From the NCBI GenBank assembly GCA_022835595.1, contig BQUP01000009.1, positions 682,001-746,000 of the forward strand: a DNA stretch of 64,000 nucleotides, written 5' to 3'. This document shows positions 22,130-34,500 of the stretch, piece after piece. Under the pieces are notes generated by a model, which saw only the letters and a program-made list of their open reading frames with translations, ran no database searches and was not told the origin of the DNA. This stretch comes from Cystobasidium ongulense (lineage: Eukaryota > Basidiomycota > Cystobasidiomycetes > Cystobasidiales > Cystobasidiaceae). Positions within the stretch are counted from its first letter, which is position 1; every line of letters begins with the position of its first letter. Both the position numbers and the translations under genes were made by a program.

Positions 22130-22960
22130 TTGGTAAAGCTCAACCATGGAGTTAGTAGCTTGAAGATTTGCTACTTTTGCGGCTGCAATGGACAAGGCAA
22201 TCAAAAGCTTTCATACCGACTGAAGAAGAAGACTACGACATCGAATCTTGTTATGGCAACAGGATCCAGCCATCGGTACGTTGTTACTTGCACGACCCAA
22301 ACAATTGAAGCTGAAATTCATTGTCCTGTAAATCCAACAGCAAAAGCAGACTCGCCTGTTGATGCAACAGATGAACCTTCTGCTTCCCCCTATCCGCTAT
22401 GTATTCACGGATAACTGTAAAAACGAGGTAGGAAGGCCGTCAAAGATCTTATACGTACAAAATTATAGGTCAGGGCCAGATAGAGTCCATTTAAGGGAAG
22501 AGGCTCATTACATACTCCAGACTGCGCTCGTTCCTCCCGACCGTCAGGGTCGCCTTCGCAAAAAGGGTGAACGTCATGAAGTCGTCTTCCTCCTCATGAT
22601 CACAAAAGGGAATGACGATACATCTTTGCTGAATACCTCCGCCGACCGTATTGTGCGTACCTTGAGGCTGTCAACGACGCAGTCTGCGTTTCGGACGCGT
22701 TAATCCGCCTGCTTATTCGGTATATCAAGGAGGGAGGCATCGATGCTATTCAAGATAGCTGCGAACTTGATGGCGTGACTAATCCCGGCAAAGACGCTCT
22801 TAAGAAAAATAAGGGAAAGGGAAAGGGAAAGGAAAGGAAAAGGGAAGTAGTAAAGGAAATGAAAAGGCTTCCACGTTGTCTGAAGCAGACTCGTCCAAGA
22901 GGACAGGTGGTAGTATTGAGGGAACTTTAGGTAAATGACTATCGAAGAAATAGCCTGTGC
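22130..22960 (+). mobile_element. decayed coding-like region, possible DNA-transposase remnant
   Basis: Fragments of reading frame without a start-to-stop gene. One frame has PPIRYVFTDNCKNEVGRP, where a hydrophobic strand plus TDNC resembles the strand carrying a catalytic Asp in some basidiomycete DDE-type transposases. Another frame reads AYLEAVNDAVCVSDALIRLL and then a Lys-rich run from the GGGAAA repeat at 22812-22848. The frames change repeatedly, so if this was a gene it is decayed. The transposase idea is weak and rests on one motif; the region could also be an old host gene. It adjoins the copied MET6 fragment. Confidence 0.25.
22812..22848 (+). repeat. purine-rich GGGAAA microsatellite
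   Basis: A run of GGGAAA/GGAAA units inside the decayed region. In one frame it encodes alternating Lys and Gly. Confidence 0.8.
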
Positions 22961-22995
22961 TGTTTCGCAGAACGAAGTAGAAAGTGCAGTACTGA

Positions 22996-23690
22996 GATGT
23001 GGTGGCACTTATGCGTAAGTCTCACGTGCCCACTGTGGACGTGGACGAGGAAGAGAAGAAAGTTGGTAATAGACGAAAGCAACAGTCAGCATACACATAT
23101 TCTATGCTATCGTCATGTAGTATCTACCTTAGCGGCCTCAACCATGTTCTTGAGGGCAGCTTCGGTCTCGGCCCATCCTCGGGTTTCTAGAAAAGAAAAC
23201 CACAAGTATGATTAGTCTAGAAAACGTCAGATGTTGTTAGGAACATGCTACTTACTCAAGCCACAATCCGGGTTGACGACCATTCTATCCTTTCTGATAC
23301 CAGCCTGGATGAATTCCTTGATCTTGTTCTTGAGTTCTTCCACTGAAGGAACTCGGGGAGAGTGAATATTGTAAACACCAGGACCGACGTCGTTGGCATA
23401 TGCGTTTCTCTTGAATACTTCGAGTAGCTTGAGGTCTGACTTGGAAGCTTCAATAGAGATGACATCGGCGTCTAATTCCTGGAATACGTGCCAGACATTC
23501 TTGAAGTCTGGAAAATGAACAGGACCAAGAAGCACGATGAACAGCCGCGAATGTAGAGTAATGTATGATGCTCACCAGTATAGCAGAAGTGCGAGTAATT
23601 AAATATTACATTCCAACAACAGCGGCGGACAATTTGGAAAAATTAACAGCCCATTAGACAAGCGTCCCAATCCGCTGCGAACCAGCTGAG
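22996..23690 (-). pseudogene. copied 3' end of methionine synthase (MET6) gene
   Basis: Near-copy of 24671-25375, the last part of MET6 about 1.7 kb away on the same strand. It covers the final small exon (TGGGCACGTGAGACTTACG), the two introns before it, the exon encoding [19 protein letters not shown] to VVNPDCGLS, and a piece of the exon with SHFCY. From 22996 to about 23515 the copy differs at only about 3-4 percent of sites, introns included. From about 23515 to 23690 it diverges sharply, though local matches remain. It lacks the first 500-odd codons and any start, so it is a truncated duplicate rather than a gene. Left of 22996 the similarity stops abruptly. Confidence 0.85.
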
Positions 23691-24678
23691 CGGGTTATAC
23701 AATATGTGTGTGAGGATTCAAAGTGCATTCGGACATAGCGTCAGATCAGGAAATTTGTCAACCTGTCCGTGGAGCACTAGGACATAATCAAAGTCTGAAT
23801 GGATGGAGGACATTCGAGGCTTCCCGAGCGACTCAGGTTGCACATCATGTCGCGAAAGTCTGCCTCATCAAGTATGCCGATGTCATTGAGAAGTACTGGA
23901 CACCAGCATGTACCAATTGAGATGCAACGCGCCCTCGTAAGGCCCAGCTTCATCGGTGAGCAGGTAGTACATCTCGCTTGAGACTTTTTGGTATAAGACA
24001 GTGATGAAAATCAGTATTGCTGAATGCATCATCGAAGTCAGCACTGTCATCCTAGCACCTTTCTTTGTTTCCTCACTATGTCAGTGCGGCTGGACGTGGT
24101 GTCATGTCAGCCGTGCCATAGTTTGTTGAGGAAGATCTATGACTGCATTGCAAGGCTAACTTCCTCTGACGGAACAACTGACTCCCGTTTCAGAGAAGAA
24201 ACTAACAACTACATCATAGGAGACACTTCTCCCTTTGTAGATCTGAAGCTAAATGTTGAAGCTCGGTTTTGATTGTAAAAAGTCTCAAAGTCTATTCCAT
24301 TCTTGATCTTGCTTGCTCACAATAGCGTCGAGTTGACTGCACGCATATCGGTCCCATTTAAATGGGAAGAGTAGGGAGAGAGAATGGAAAGATTGAAGAC
24401 ATTATTTTTGGTTTCTAGTTGAACAGGGGTTTTGATTTAGTTTTTGCGAGAATTCGTAAACGGAAGAAGAAGTGTAAAGATAGTTGCACAGTTGAGATGC
24501 GGTACTGAAAGTTTCGTATTTTGGGGTATATGCAAGTTGATGCATTTTTGGAAATGAAAAATGACAGATGAGGACAAGAGAGGTCGTGAATATAGGGTTG
24601 ACCTATATTGGACTCTTTCTATATCGGTTGTGCGGTCGAAGAGGCGGATGCCATGCCGTACTTGAATGGAGGTGGCGC
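23691..24678. other. unassigned accessory spacer between the MET6 fragment and MET6
   Basis: Holds only short frames (for example 23723-23920 and 24024-24272, plus strand) that I cannot assign. It includes the MET6 3' flank. Confidence 0.4.
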
Positions 24679-27600
24679 TTATGCGTAAGTCTCACGTGCC
24701 CACTGTGGAAATGGACGAGGAAGAGAAGAAAGTTGGTAACAGACGAAAGCAACAGTCAGCATACACATAGTCTATGCTATCGTCATGTAGTACCTACCTT
24801 AGCGGCCTCAACCATATTCTTGAGGGCAGCTTCGGTCTCGGCCCATCCTCGGGTTTCTAGAAAAGAAAACCACAAGTATGATTAGTCTAGAAAACGTCAG
24901 ATGTTGTTAGGAACATGCTACTTACTCAAGCCACAATCCGGGTTGACGACCATTCTATCCTTTCTGATACCAGCCTGGATGAATTCCTTGATCTTGTTCT
25001 TGAGTTCTTCCACTGAAGGAACTCGGGGAGAGTGAATATCATAAACACCAGGACCGACGTCATTGGCATATGCGTTTCTCTTGAAGACTTCGAGTAGCTT
25101 GAGGTCTGACTTGGAAGCTTCGATAGAAATGACATCGGCGTCTAATTCCTGGAATACGTGCCAGACATCGTTGAAGTCTGGAAGATGATCGGGACGAACG
25201 AGAAGTGCAAGTAGAAGAGCATGATTAGCAGAAGGTTCACAATGAATGCGGATGTGTTGTAATGTGAACTCACCAGAGTAGCAGAAATGCGAGTGAATTT
25301 GAGTATTATCCTCAACACCAGCAGTAGACAACTTGAAAGAATCAACAGCCCATCTAAGATAAGCGTCCCAATCTGCTCTTCTCAAAGGTAGACCTTCTCT
25401 AATAGCAGGTTCATCAACTTGAATAGCAAAGATCTTGGCCTTTTCCAAGTCTACGACCTCGTCTCTCAAAGCCAAAGCCAGCTGCTTAGATTGTACTTCT
25501 CTTGAAACGTCGATACGTGGGAAAGACCAGTTGAGGATAGTAACTGGGCCAGTCAACATTCCCTTTACAGGCTTCTCAGACTTGGACTGAGCGTAAGAAG
25601 ACCATTGAACGGTCATAGCCTTGGGTCTAGAAACGTCTGAAACGATGATAGGGGGTCGAACGTATCTTGAACCATAAGATTGAACCCAAGCATTCTCAGT
25701 GAATACAAATCCTTCTAGCTTTTCACCGAAGTATTGAACCATGTCATTTCGCTCTGGTTCTCCGTGAACGAGAACATCGAGACCGACTCGCTCTTGGAAG
25801 GAGATAGCATTGTCGATTTCAGAAGCGATGAACTTGTCGTAATCCTCAGCTGAGAGTTCACCCTTGTTGTGCTTGGCACGTGCTTGTCTGATCTCCTTGG
25901 TTTGCTGTAATCAGAGACGAGGATTGTCAGCAGCCATTCTCCCAACATTTAAAGATTCGCACAAGGGCTCAACTTACAGGGAACGAACCAATGGTAGTAG
26001 TAGGGAACTTGGGGAGAGGGAATCTCTCCTGTTGAGCCTTGATACGAGCAGGGAATTCTGATTTACGGTTGTACATGTCCTTGCTAACAGCAGCGAGACG
26101 TTCACGAACAGCAGCATCGGAAGTCTCTTCGAATTTACGTCTAGCAGCGATAGAGGTCTTGTTCTTCTCTAGTAGGTCCTTAACTTCATCGGATTTACCG
26201 GACAAAGCCTTGGCGATAGCAGCGACTTCGTAAAGTTTCTCAGCAGCGAAAGAGAACCAGTCTTTAACCTCTTCCGAGAGCTTTGTCTCGTTGGCTAGGG
26301 TGACTGGAGTATGTAGTAGGGAAGAAGAGGAAGCGATAACGACACGGTCGGCGCCTAGAGCGTCGATAGCTTTTTGACCGACGGAGATAGCATTTGCAAG
26401 GTCTGCCTTCCATACATTTCGGCCTGATACGAGACCAAGGGATAGCTTGAGCTTTGTTCCCTTGATAGCCTCGATGACGGGCTCTAGCTGTTCAGGAGCA
26501 CCACGTGCCTTGTCGAGGTCAATGTGGATAGCATCGACGGCTAGGTCTTTAAGGCAGTTGATGTTTTCTGTAATTCGGCCAAAGTAGGTAGCGACGGTGA
26601 TGGCAGGACCAGCAGAGGCGAGAGTTTCGTAAGCCTTCTTGAAAGACTCGGCTAGCTCGGCAGGCTGGTCGTAAACGAGAACAGGCTCATCGAGCTGAAC
26701 AGACTGAGCACCGGCTTCCTTGAGTTGCTTGAGGAGGTCAGCGTAGACTGGGACGAGAGAGTCGAGGAGGGAGAGAGGCTTGAATGAAGCATCGGCGCTC
26801 TTGCCTGCTTTACCTAGCAAAAGGTAAGAGATGGGTCCGAGAAGGACTGGACGGGTCTCGTAGCCGGCTTCCTTGGCTTCCTTGTATTCAGCGACTGGCT
26901 TGGAGTCGGCAGAGAGAGTGAATTTGGTGGTGGACTCGAACTCGGGGACGATGAAGTGGTAGTTTGAGTCGAACCATTTCTTCACTGCGAACATGACCAG
27001 AGATGATTAGCCGTGGTGAGGATGAAAGCAACAGTCAAGTAACATTGCGCACTCTCTGAAGCCTCGACATCGACGCCATCGCGCTGTCTTCCTCGACCCA
27101 TGGCGAACATGACATCGAGGGGGGATAGCTGGTGCTCTTTGGCGGCAGTAGCATACTTGGCGGGGATGTTGCCGAGGACGGTGGACATGTCGAGGACATG
27201 GTCGTAGAATGTAAAGTCGTTTCTGCAGAGGACGACGATGGCGTGATGGTGAGCAAAGGCAGGCACAGGCACATGCGCACCCCACTGGACCACTCTTGCA
27301 AGCGAGCAGGCACAGAGAGCGACTGGGACTCACGAAGGGATGACATCGATACCGGCCTTCTTTGCATTGCTCCAGTTCTCGGCTCTGATCTGCTTTCCAG
27401 CTTTTTCGAGGTCCTCGGCTGAGATCTTGTCTGCCCAATAGGCTTCGACTGCTTTTTTGCCCTCTCTCTTTGGGCCTGTGGGAGGACATGGAGGGGGAAG
27501 CAGGGTGCAGTAGAGAGCAGAGAGAGTGCAATAGTGATGATAGTGGTGATGGTGATGATAGTGGAGTTCGCGCAGTGGAGGCCCGCGATAAGATTAATCA

Positions 27601-27703
27601 ACGCCAGAATGGTTGAGCCGTCAGCCGTGGAGCAGACAGGACAGCAAGAGGGCAAGAGCGCACCTATTCTAGGCTGTCCGAGGACGGCTGCTTGGATGGA
27701 CAT
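24679..27703 (-). CDS. MET6: cobalamin-independent methionine synthase (5-methyltetrahydropteroyltriglutamate-homocysteine methyltransferase)
   Basis: Transfers a methyl group from methyltetrahydrofolate-glutamate to homocysteine in the cytosol, the last step of methionine synthesis. Eight exons (27703-27664, 27475-27334, 27222-27053, 26984-25978, 25904-25274, 25177-24926, 24856-24798, 24702-24679) sum to 775 codons, close to the usual 765. Seen motifs: [14 protein letters not shown] start, [84 protein letters not shown], the zinc-binding [21 protein letters not shown] and NPDCGLKTRGWAET. The intron at 25273-25178 is 96 bases with no stop in frame. Codon use is strongly biased, as for an abundant enzyme. 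Confidence 0.96.
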
Positions 27704-28137
27704 GGTGTGGTGTGCGTCGATGTCCTTGTTGCGAGTGGGAGTAGTGGATGGTATAGAGGAGAGAGAGAGTCCTCCAACGTGGCCTGCTGCTGTCCTCAAA
27801 TTTCAAAGACTTGCTGGCCCGGACGAAAAGGCGGATGGCGACGGCGATGGAAGTGGCGAGAAGATAGTGGGCGGCAAGACTACTAGTCTTTACTGGGTAC
27901 TCGTGCATACTCTGCAATAGCCTAATCATTGTCCACTATGATGATACACTGGGCTGCGAGAAGGAGGAGTGAGGAACACTGACATGCCGTGTGTGAACCA
28001 AGGAAGATTATGGAAGACCTGCTTCTACTTCCCGCTCATCCACTCAAACAAGACACCTGGTCTCGTCTAATCTGTATCTTCACCTAGTCATGCTTACGCT
28101 CTAACTCCTTCTGACCTCTCTCCAATTATATATTCAC
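27704..28137. other. MET6 promoter region
   Basis: Spacer between the MET6 start and the stop of the upstream GPI-protein gene, both minus strand. No gene seen. Confidence 0.55.
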
Positions 28138-29703
28138 CTACATCAACATCAATCCACCCACTACAATAGCAGCTATTCCCACCAACGCTGACATTTCCAA
28201 CCTGCTCGCCGCACCAGTATTGCCCTGGGTATTCGCATTCGCACCCACTCCACTGACCGCAGAAGAGCTAGACGAAACGCTCCCATCATCCGCAGTAACA
28301 TAGACTAGATGAGTAGAAGTAGATCGACCAGTCGAAGTACTGCTTGTTAACACTCCATTCACAACTGTCACCACTACGCTGTTCTCGGTGACGACGCTGA
28401 CACTTGGAGAAGCTGAGAGTTCTACACCGTCAGAGGTGGTTTCAAGTGGGAGTGAAGAGGTGGCAGTTGGAGTGGTGCTTGATGTGCCGGGTGAGGTGCC
28501 ATCCTCTGACAAACCGGTAGATGAAGAGGATGACGAAGATGACGAAGAAGATGCGAAAACGCCCCCATTCTCTGGTGCAGAAGATGAGCTTGAAGGCCTA
28601 GTTCCGCTTAGAGCTGATCTGGACGACGACGAGCTGGAGATAGGATTGCGTGTGAGATTGATAGAAGTCGCAGATCCAGTAGCTAGTGGGTTGCGCTACA
28701 TCAATTGAAAACAACGAGCATCAGTACTTGTACTTCCCTTTGAGGCGTCCAAAAGAAGGAAAAAGAAAGCCACTCACACCATCGGTCAATAATCCAGTAG
28801 TGACGACTTTACTGCCTCCCTGAGTAGTCGATGAAGAAGCCGTCGAACCACCCAGTGGGTCTCTACTCAAAGCAATACTCGAAGGAGTCGCAGAGGCCGA
28901 AGAAGAGGAAGATGTAGAAACAGCATGAGCAGGATAACTTAATCCAGCTCTAGTAGGATCCGATTTTGGATTTTCAATTGGATTACGACCATTTCCATCA
29001 TTTGATGAGAATGAAGAAGAAGGAGAAGCAGCGAGAGCTTGTCTCGTGTATGAAGAAGAAGGTGATGGTGATAATGCTTCTCTACCTCCTCCACCCTGTG
29101 CCGATGAAGACGACGATGGTGCCGCATTGTTCTCTTGAGCCTCTAATGTACCCCTCGTGAAGAGATTATCTGAAGATGCTGATGCTGCTAATGCAGGTGC
29201 TGTAGTATAACTAGCTTCATCTTGACCTTGATCATCTGAAGAATCAGGTTCGCCAATTTGTTGATCTGTAGATTTCAACCACGATTTAGGAAGAGGTAAG
29301 AGGGAGAGAAAGTATAAGCGCGCGCGTTTTGACAGCGAGTCAGCCAACACAAGGCAAACTTACGCATCAAAGAACCAATATCCGCTCGTTCACGAAGCAT
29401 CATTTTCTGTCTTTGTACGCGTTTAAGACCATCTAATATCGACCATCAAAAATAAATAATCAGTTTGCTGCTCTCTCTTTTCGCCTCAGAATATTGAAAG
29501 CGAAATGCGAAATGACAATGATGATGATGACGCTACTCACGTTGCCAAGTTCTAGCATATTTTCTGACAGGATTCTTTCCCGTTAATCCTCCAATCTGAC
29601 TTCCTGAAGTCGAAGGATGTGCTAGTACAGTTTCAAACTGAGTCGTAGCAGTGGCGAGAAGGAGGAAGAAAGACGCGCTCGACGTAAAAGTGGGTAGAAG
29701 CAT
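28138..29703 (-). CDS. secreted Ser/Thr-rich GPI-anchored cell-wall protein
   Basis: The start ATG at 29703 opens a signal peptide (MLLPTFTSSASFFLLLATAT). Exon 1 ends at 29541; exon 2 (about 29431-29369) reads HGLKRVQRQKMMLRERADIG; exon 3 begins after an acceptor near 29271 (HQQIGEPDSSDDQGQDEASY) and runs to about 28782; the last exon starts RNPLATGSATSINLTRNP and ends at 28138. The body is mostly Ser, Thr, Ala and Pro with poly-Ser runs, a likely substrate for O-mannosylation. The C-terminus NTGAASRLEM followed by a hydrophobic tail (SALVGIAAIVVGGLMLM) is a GPI-attachment signal. No enzymatic domain is visible. Such proteins sit on the plasma membrane or in the wall; the specific role is unknown. 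Confidence 0.8.
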
Positions 29704-31517
29704 GATTTATTTGATTGGTATGAAGACTTATAAGTCCAAAGATTTGTATCTAGGTGTGTCGTAGTAGAATACGCGTTTATTGTGCTGTTTCTGTTCCGAA
29801 CGTAGTTTCTGCAATCTGTAGCGCGACGTTCTAGTGCGCCTGGCCTGCACAGGAAGGGGAAAACGAGGAAGATTAGCTTCTAGTATAGGACAACAAGCTG
29901 ATGATTAGAAGAGACTGTATAGAACGTACGTTGTATATATGCTATTGCACTTGTGTAACGAAAAGAGCTTGCTTGTAACGATTTGTGTGTCTTGAAAGAA
30001 AGTGCTACCTTCTAGGGTTGAAATCTTTCTTTTGGACACGAAGGGGAGTTGCAGTGTAAAGGCTTTCAAAGCGAGTGTATATTGTGCGATTGCTGATGTG
30101 AATGAATGAGAGGAGCCTGCCTCTTGATATGTCTATACGATACGTATTGTATTGAAAGAGGGAGTTGTAGCGAATTGAGTCCGCCTAGGGTAAGAGTGAA
30201 GAGTCCGGTAGATGATTGAAGAAGAAGGAAAGAGAGCTTCTCAGAAGTCGATATTATTATTCCTTTCCTTGACTTTTTGACGCTAGTCAAACCGGGGGAC
30301 ACGGTATCGAATCAAGAAATCCTGCTTGAGTACGTCGAAAGACGACAGGAAAGAGGCGGATGATGGATCAATCTTGCGTGAATAATGCAGAGCAACGTGT
30401 ACAGACTACGGCAATCCTTCCATTAGCTGCCGCATGCGTAACTTATCATAGGATCCACCCAATTACATATGGTATGCAGCAATTGTGGAATTCAGTGTTA
30501 AATACGCGGTGCGTGAGCATGTCACTTTCTAGCATTCTCGCAGTTCATTACCGAAACACGGGGTTCCGGACTTGCTACACCTACTAGCGACGCCACTCGA
30601 CTTTCCTCGAGCTCCCTAAACGTATCTCAGCGGCAGTCGGTATGGATGGATAGAGGCTCCATTCGCGAAGTACAGTCGACGCGTGCTTGTATAAAAGTGT
30701 TGCTGCATGCAGACTGCGTTGTCTTGCCTATTCGCCGGCAAAGTCGTGTCAAAGTGGCATACCAGACGCGCTTCAGGACGGAAGCAATCACGAGCGGCAT
30801 GAGATGAAGTCAGTCGGGGGTGGAGGGGGCGGAGGGAGATAGGTGAGCTTGCGTGTCCTCTCCTCAACACCAACACCACTCCAATTAAAATGCAAAGCTA
30901 TCTTCATGATCTTCCAACTCGCAAAGCAAGTTTTCAATGCTCGCGGTGGCGGAACGAGGCACGTGCAGGAAATGGGCGAATCTAGCACGTCTTTCAAGTT
31001 GATGGGACATTCTTGAGAGACGAGCGTGGACTGGCGAGTGGGTGGATATGATGCGATGCTGGGAATGAAAGCTATGCTGGTGCCGTGATGCGAGTATGCC
31101 CGCTTTACCGTCTTTGGGAAAGGGCCTGGACGAGGAAATCGAGCGAGGCACAGCAAGCAGCACAGGCCAGAGGGACCTATTACTGCCATTGCTGTTGAAC
31201 AATAGCGAATGGAGGCTGATTGGGCGCACTCGTACTTCACTGAGAGAGAAGAGAGAGTGCTTACTGCTGCAGCCATCCTTGTCCAGACTCCATCGGCCAG
31301 TCCACCTCCCACCGCAGACCATCCGCAGACCTTCTGGTGGCACCTGGAGCAGGCCATCCATCACACGCAGCTGCTGTAGAGGAGAGGAGGAGAGGATACG
31401 GGCACAGCGTCCATCACGATTCTTCTTCACTCATCATCAAGTCAGGCTGCTGCTGCCGTAGTCGTGCAGGATCAGGCCATTCACAGCTGCAGCAACGCAC
31501 CACCGCACCACCGCACC
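29704..31517. other. long intergenic region between divergent GPI-protein and kinesin genes
   Basis: About 1.8 kb with no supported gene. Two overlapping minus-strand frames at 31430-30788 (181 and 189 codons) are open in different frames over the same bases, typical of low-stop, CT-rich promoter DNA, and show no motif. The region probably contains both promoters and 5' UTRs. Confidence 0.5.
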
Positions 31518-34500
31518 ATGTCAGGTCGCACCACTCCCTCGAGACCCCCATCAGGACTAGGACTGTTCTCGCACCTTCACTCGTCTGCCAGTCCTTGCAC
31601 TGTACGTCCACCTTCCCTCGAGGGTACTTCCACTTCAGCCACTGAATATACATGCGTGTTGATCTGCAGCACTCGCCCAGTCAGCCGGCATCAACCAGCA
31701 CAGCCAGCAGCCATATCGCAGGCACAAGCGTACAAGTCGGTACGCATGCTTGCTCTCGCCCGTCCACACTGCATCTCATTCTCGCCTCTCTCATTGCTGA
31801 CTTTGCTGCCATTTCTCGGATCCCCCCCTCTTTTCGGCAATCCCTCTGCCTCTCTTTCTCTTTCTCTTTCGTACTCTCTACTCTTCTGCTGGCTGGTGGA
31901 ACTGCATCTCAATACAATAAACTCCTTCTACCTGCAACGCGTCCGTCCGCACAGCCCTTCGCATCAGACCACCTCCTCAGCCAGATGCAGCTTGCACTAT
32001 ACCGCCAAGGTTTCAGAGGAGCGTCGTTCATTCTACGAATGGGAGTACTACCCAATTGACTGTAGATGGTGAGTTCATTTAAATGAGGAGATGTGGTATC
32101 AAATCCTCACGCTCAAGTCTCCTTACACTGCATCCCATTGCAGCCGCCCCGCCCGGCGCTAAAGGACCACCAAGGCAGAACTTCTCATTTGATAGAGTCA
32201 TTGGGCCTGAAGATGGTCAGTCGAGCGTGTACGAAACAGTAGAGCCGTAAGCTTTGTTCACGCTTCATTTCAAAGCCATTCTCTACTGGCCAGCGCTCAT
32301 GCGTTCCTTGACAGCCTCGTCGCCCGTTTCATCGAAGGATACAACGTGACTGTCCTAGCTTATGGTCAAACTAGCTCTGGCAAGTCGTATACAATGGGAA
32401 CAGATACATCCTCTTACTCAAGCATGTCAACATCACCTTCATTGGATAATAGACTAGCGGATGATAATAGAGCTGGTATCATTCCTAGAGCTGTAAAAGA
32501 AATCTTTGATGAAATTGGGAGGAGAACTCGTAGTGAGAGTGGGAGATGGAAGTGTGAGACCAAGACTAGTTATGTGGAGATATACAGTACGTACTGCCCT
32601 GACTCTAATATTTGATTGAGCTAGTAGTAGACCTTATGTGAGTAATGATTGCTGACGCTTTTCTGTTGTACCTAATGTAGACGAAGATCTTATTGATCTA
32701 CTCGCTGGCGATGTTAGCGTGAGTACCATCCTTCCTCCTGTATGCGCTTGACTTGTCAGTGGGTAAGGCACATTTGGCTTACTCCCGCTCTCCTCCCCAT
32801 TCTCAGCCTGATGAACGCACTCCAGTAACTATCCGAGAGGACAAAGCTGGTCATATCATTTGGTCCGGCTTGAGAGAGATCAAAGTGAAGAATGGCAATG
32901 AAGTCATGAGGCAAGTCTCTCATCTGAGTTTTGCAGGTTTCAGACTATCTGCAGTTGCTGATCACTGTTCCCTTCTCTCCATTGCTTACTTCCTCTTTTG
33001 TTCCAATTTGGATGAACAGGAATCTTGAAGCCGGTTCTTCGATTCGCCAAACCAGTTCAACAGCAATGAATGATCAATCATCTCGCTCACATGCAATTTT
33101 CAGTCTTACTCTCACACATCGTAGATATGTCGGTCAAGGGACACCACCACTTCAACCACATTCTGCAGATTCATCACCTTCATTACCTCAGACTCATACA
33201 CCATCTAGAAATTCTGTTAGATATTCTAACATTCCAAGTAGAGTCGCTTCTCCTACTCCCACTCTCAATTCTCCTAGACCTAACACACCAGGTGATAGTA
33301 GAGCAGGTAGTAGGCTTATACCGAGACCTTCGAGCGCATTGGGTAGAGCTCCTAGCCCGAACTTCAAAGAGGATGAAGAAAAGGTATCACCCCCTACGAG
33401 TACCGGTGAAAATGAATGGACTACCGTCGTTAGCAAATTCCATTTTGTCGATCTGGCTGGTTCAGAGAGGGTGAGTCGTTACTAAGGGGCCCCTAGACGT
33501 TTACAAGAACGCTGATCCTTTCCCTTTGATAATCATCTGATTGTTTCATAACTGTCTTTTTAGCTCAAGAGAACATCGGCAGTAGGCGATAGAGCAAAAG
33601 AAGGAATCTCAATCAATGGTGGTCTATTAGCTTTAGGAAATGTCATTTCGGCATTAGGAGATCCAGCGAAAGCTAGACAGACTACTCATATTCCTTATAG
33701 GGATTCAAAGCTTACAAGGTTATTACAAGATTCTTTGTGAGTTTTTCTCGATTTTCCCCTGCGGGCTATGCTGGCCTTTTTTCCCCTCTGGCCTTGTCTT
33801 TCGAGCAAATAGAGTGAAGTGGTTGAACTGATTGTATGATTTTCTGTTCTCTGGTTTGGCTGCTTGGTACACACAGAGGTGGAAATGCGCATACTCTTAT
33901 GATCGCTTGTATCAGTCCTGTTGAGTATAACCTAAGCGAGACACTCAACACGCTCAAGGTAAGCTGGATTTGATCACAGAAGGGTTTCAACTTGTTAGTA
34001 CTAAGCTCAAGCTGTCTTGTCTGCCATTGTTATAGTACGCAAACCGGGCTCGCAACATCAAGAACAGAGCCGAGCTCAATGAAATCGAAGCTGGATGGGA
34101 CGACATTGAGCACCTACAGCAGCTAGTCACACGTCTACGAGGGGAGCTTACGTCTCTTCGAGTTGGTGGAAGTGGAGCCATGCCATCTATAACAGAAGAG
34201 GACGGCACACCACGGCTCAATTCTCGGTCTACCTCTACATCTGTCAATCTCCTGAATCTTCAAGATCAATATACCGATCTTTCCACGCGCTATGCGAAGC
34301 TCACGGCTGACCTTGCAAAAGCACAACAGGCAGCTTCTTCTGCACCTTCTTCAATGTCAAAGGAAAGTTTTGCACAAGCAGTGGAACCGGTAGTTGAAGA
34401 ATATGAAAAATCAATCTCTGCTTTAGAATCACAATTATCTTTGACAAAAGCTGCTCTATCACATTCTGAAGAGATAATACGTGAAACTGAAGATAAAATG

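Noticed and set aside
30788-31430. Two long overlapping minus-strand frames (189 and 181 codons)
   Set aside because: They overlap in different frames over CT-rich DNA with few stops; neither shows a domain, signal peptide or conserved pattern.
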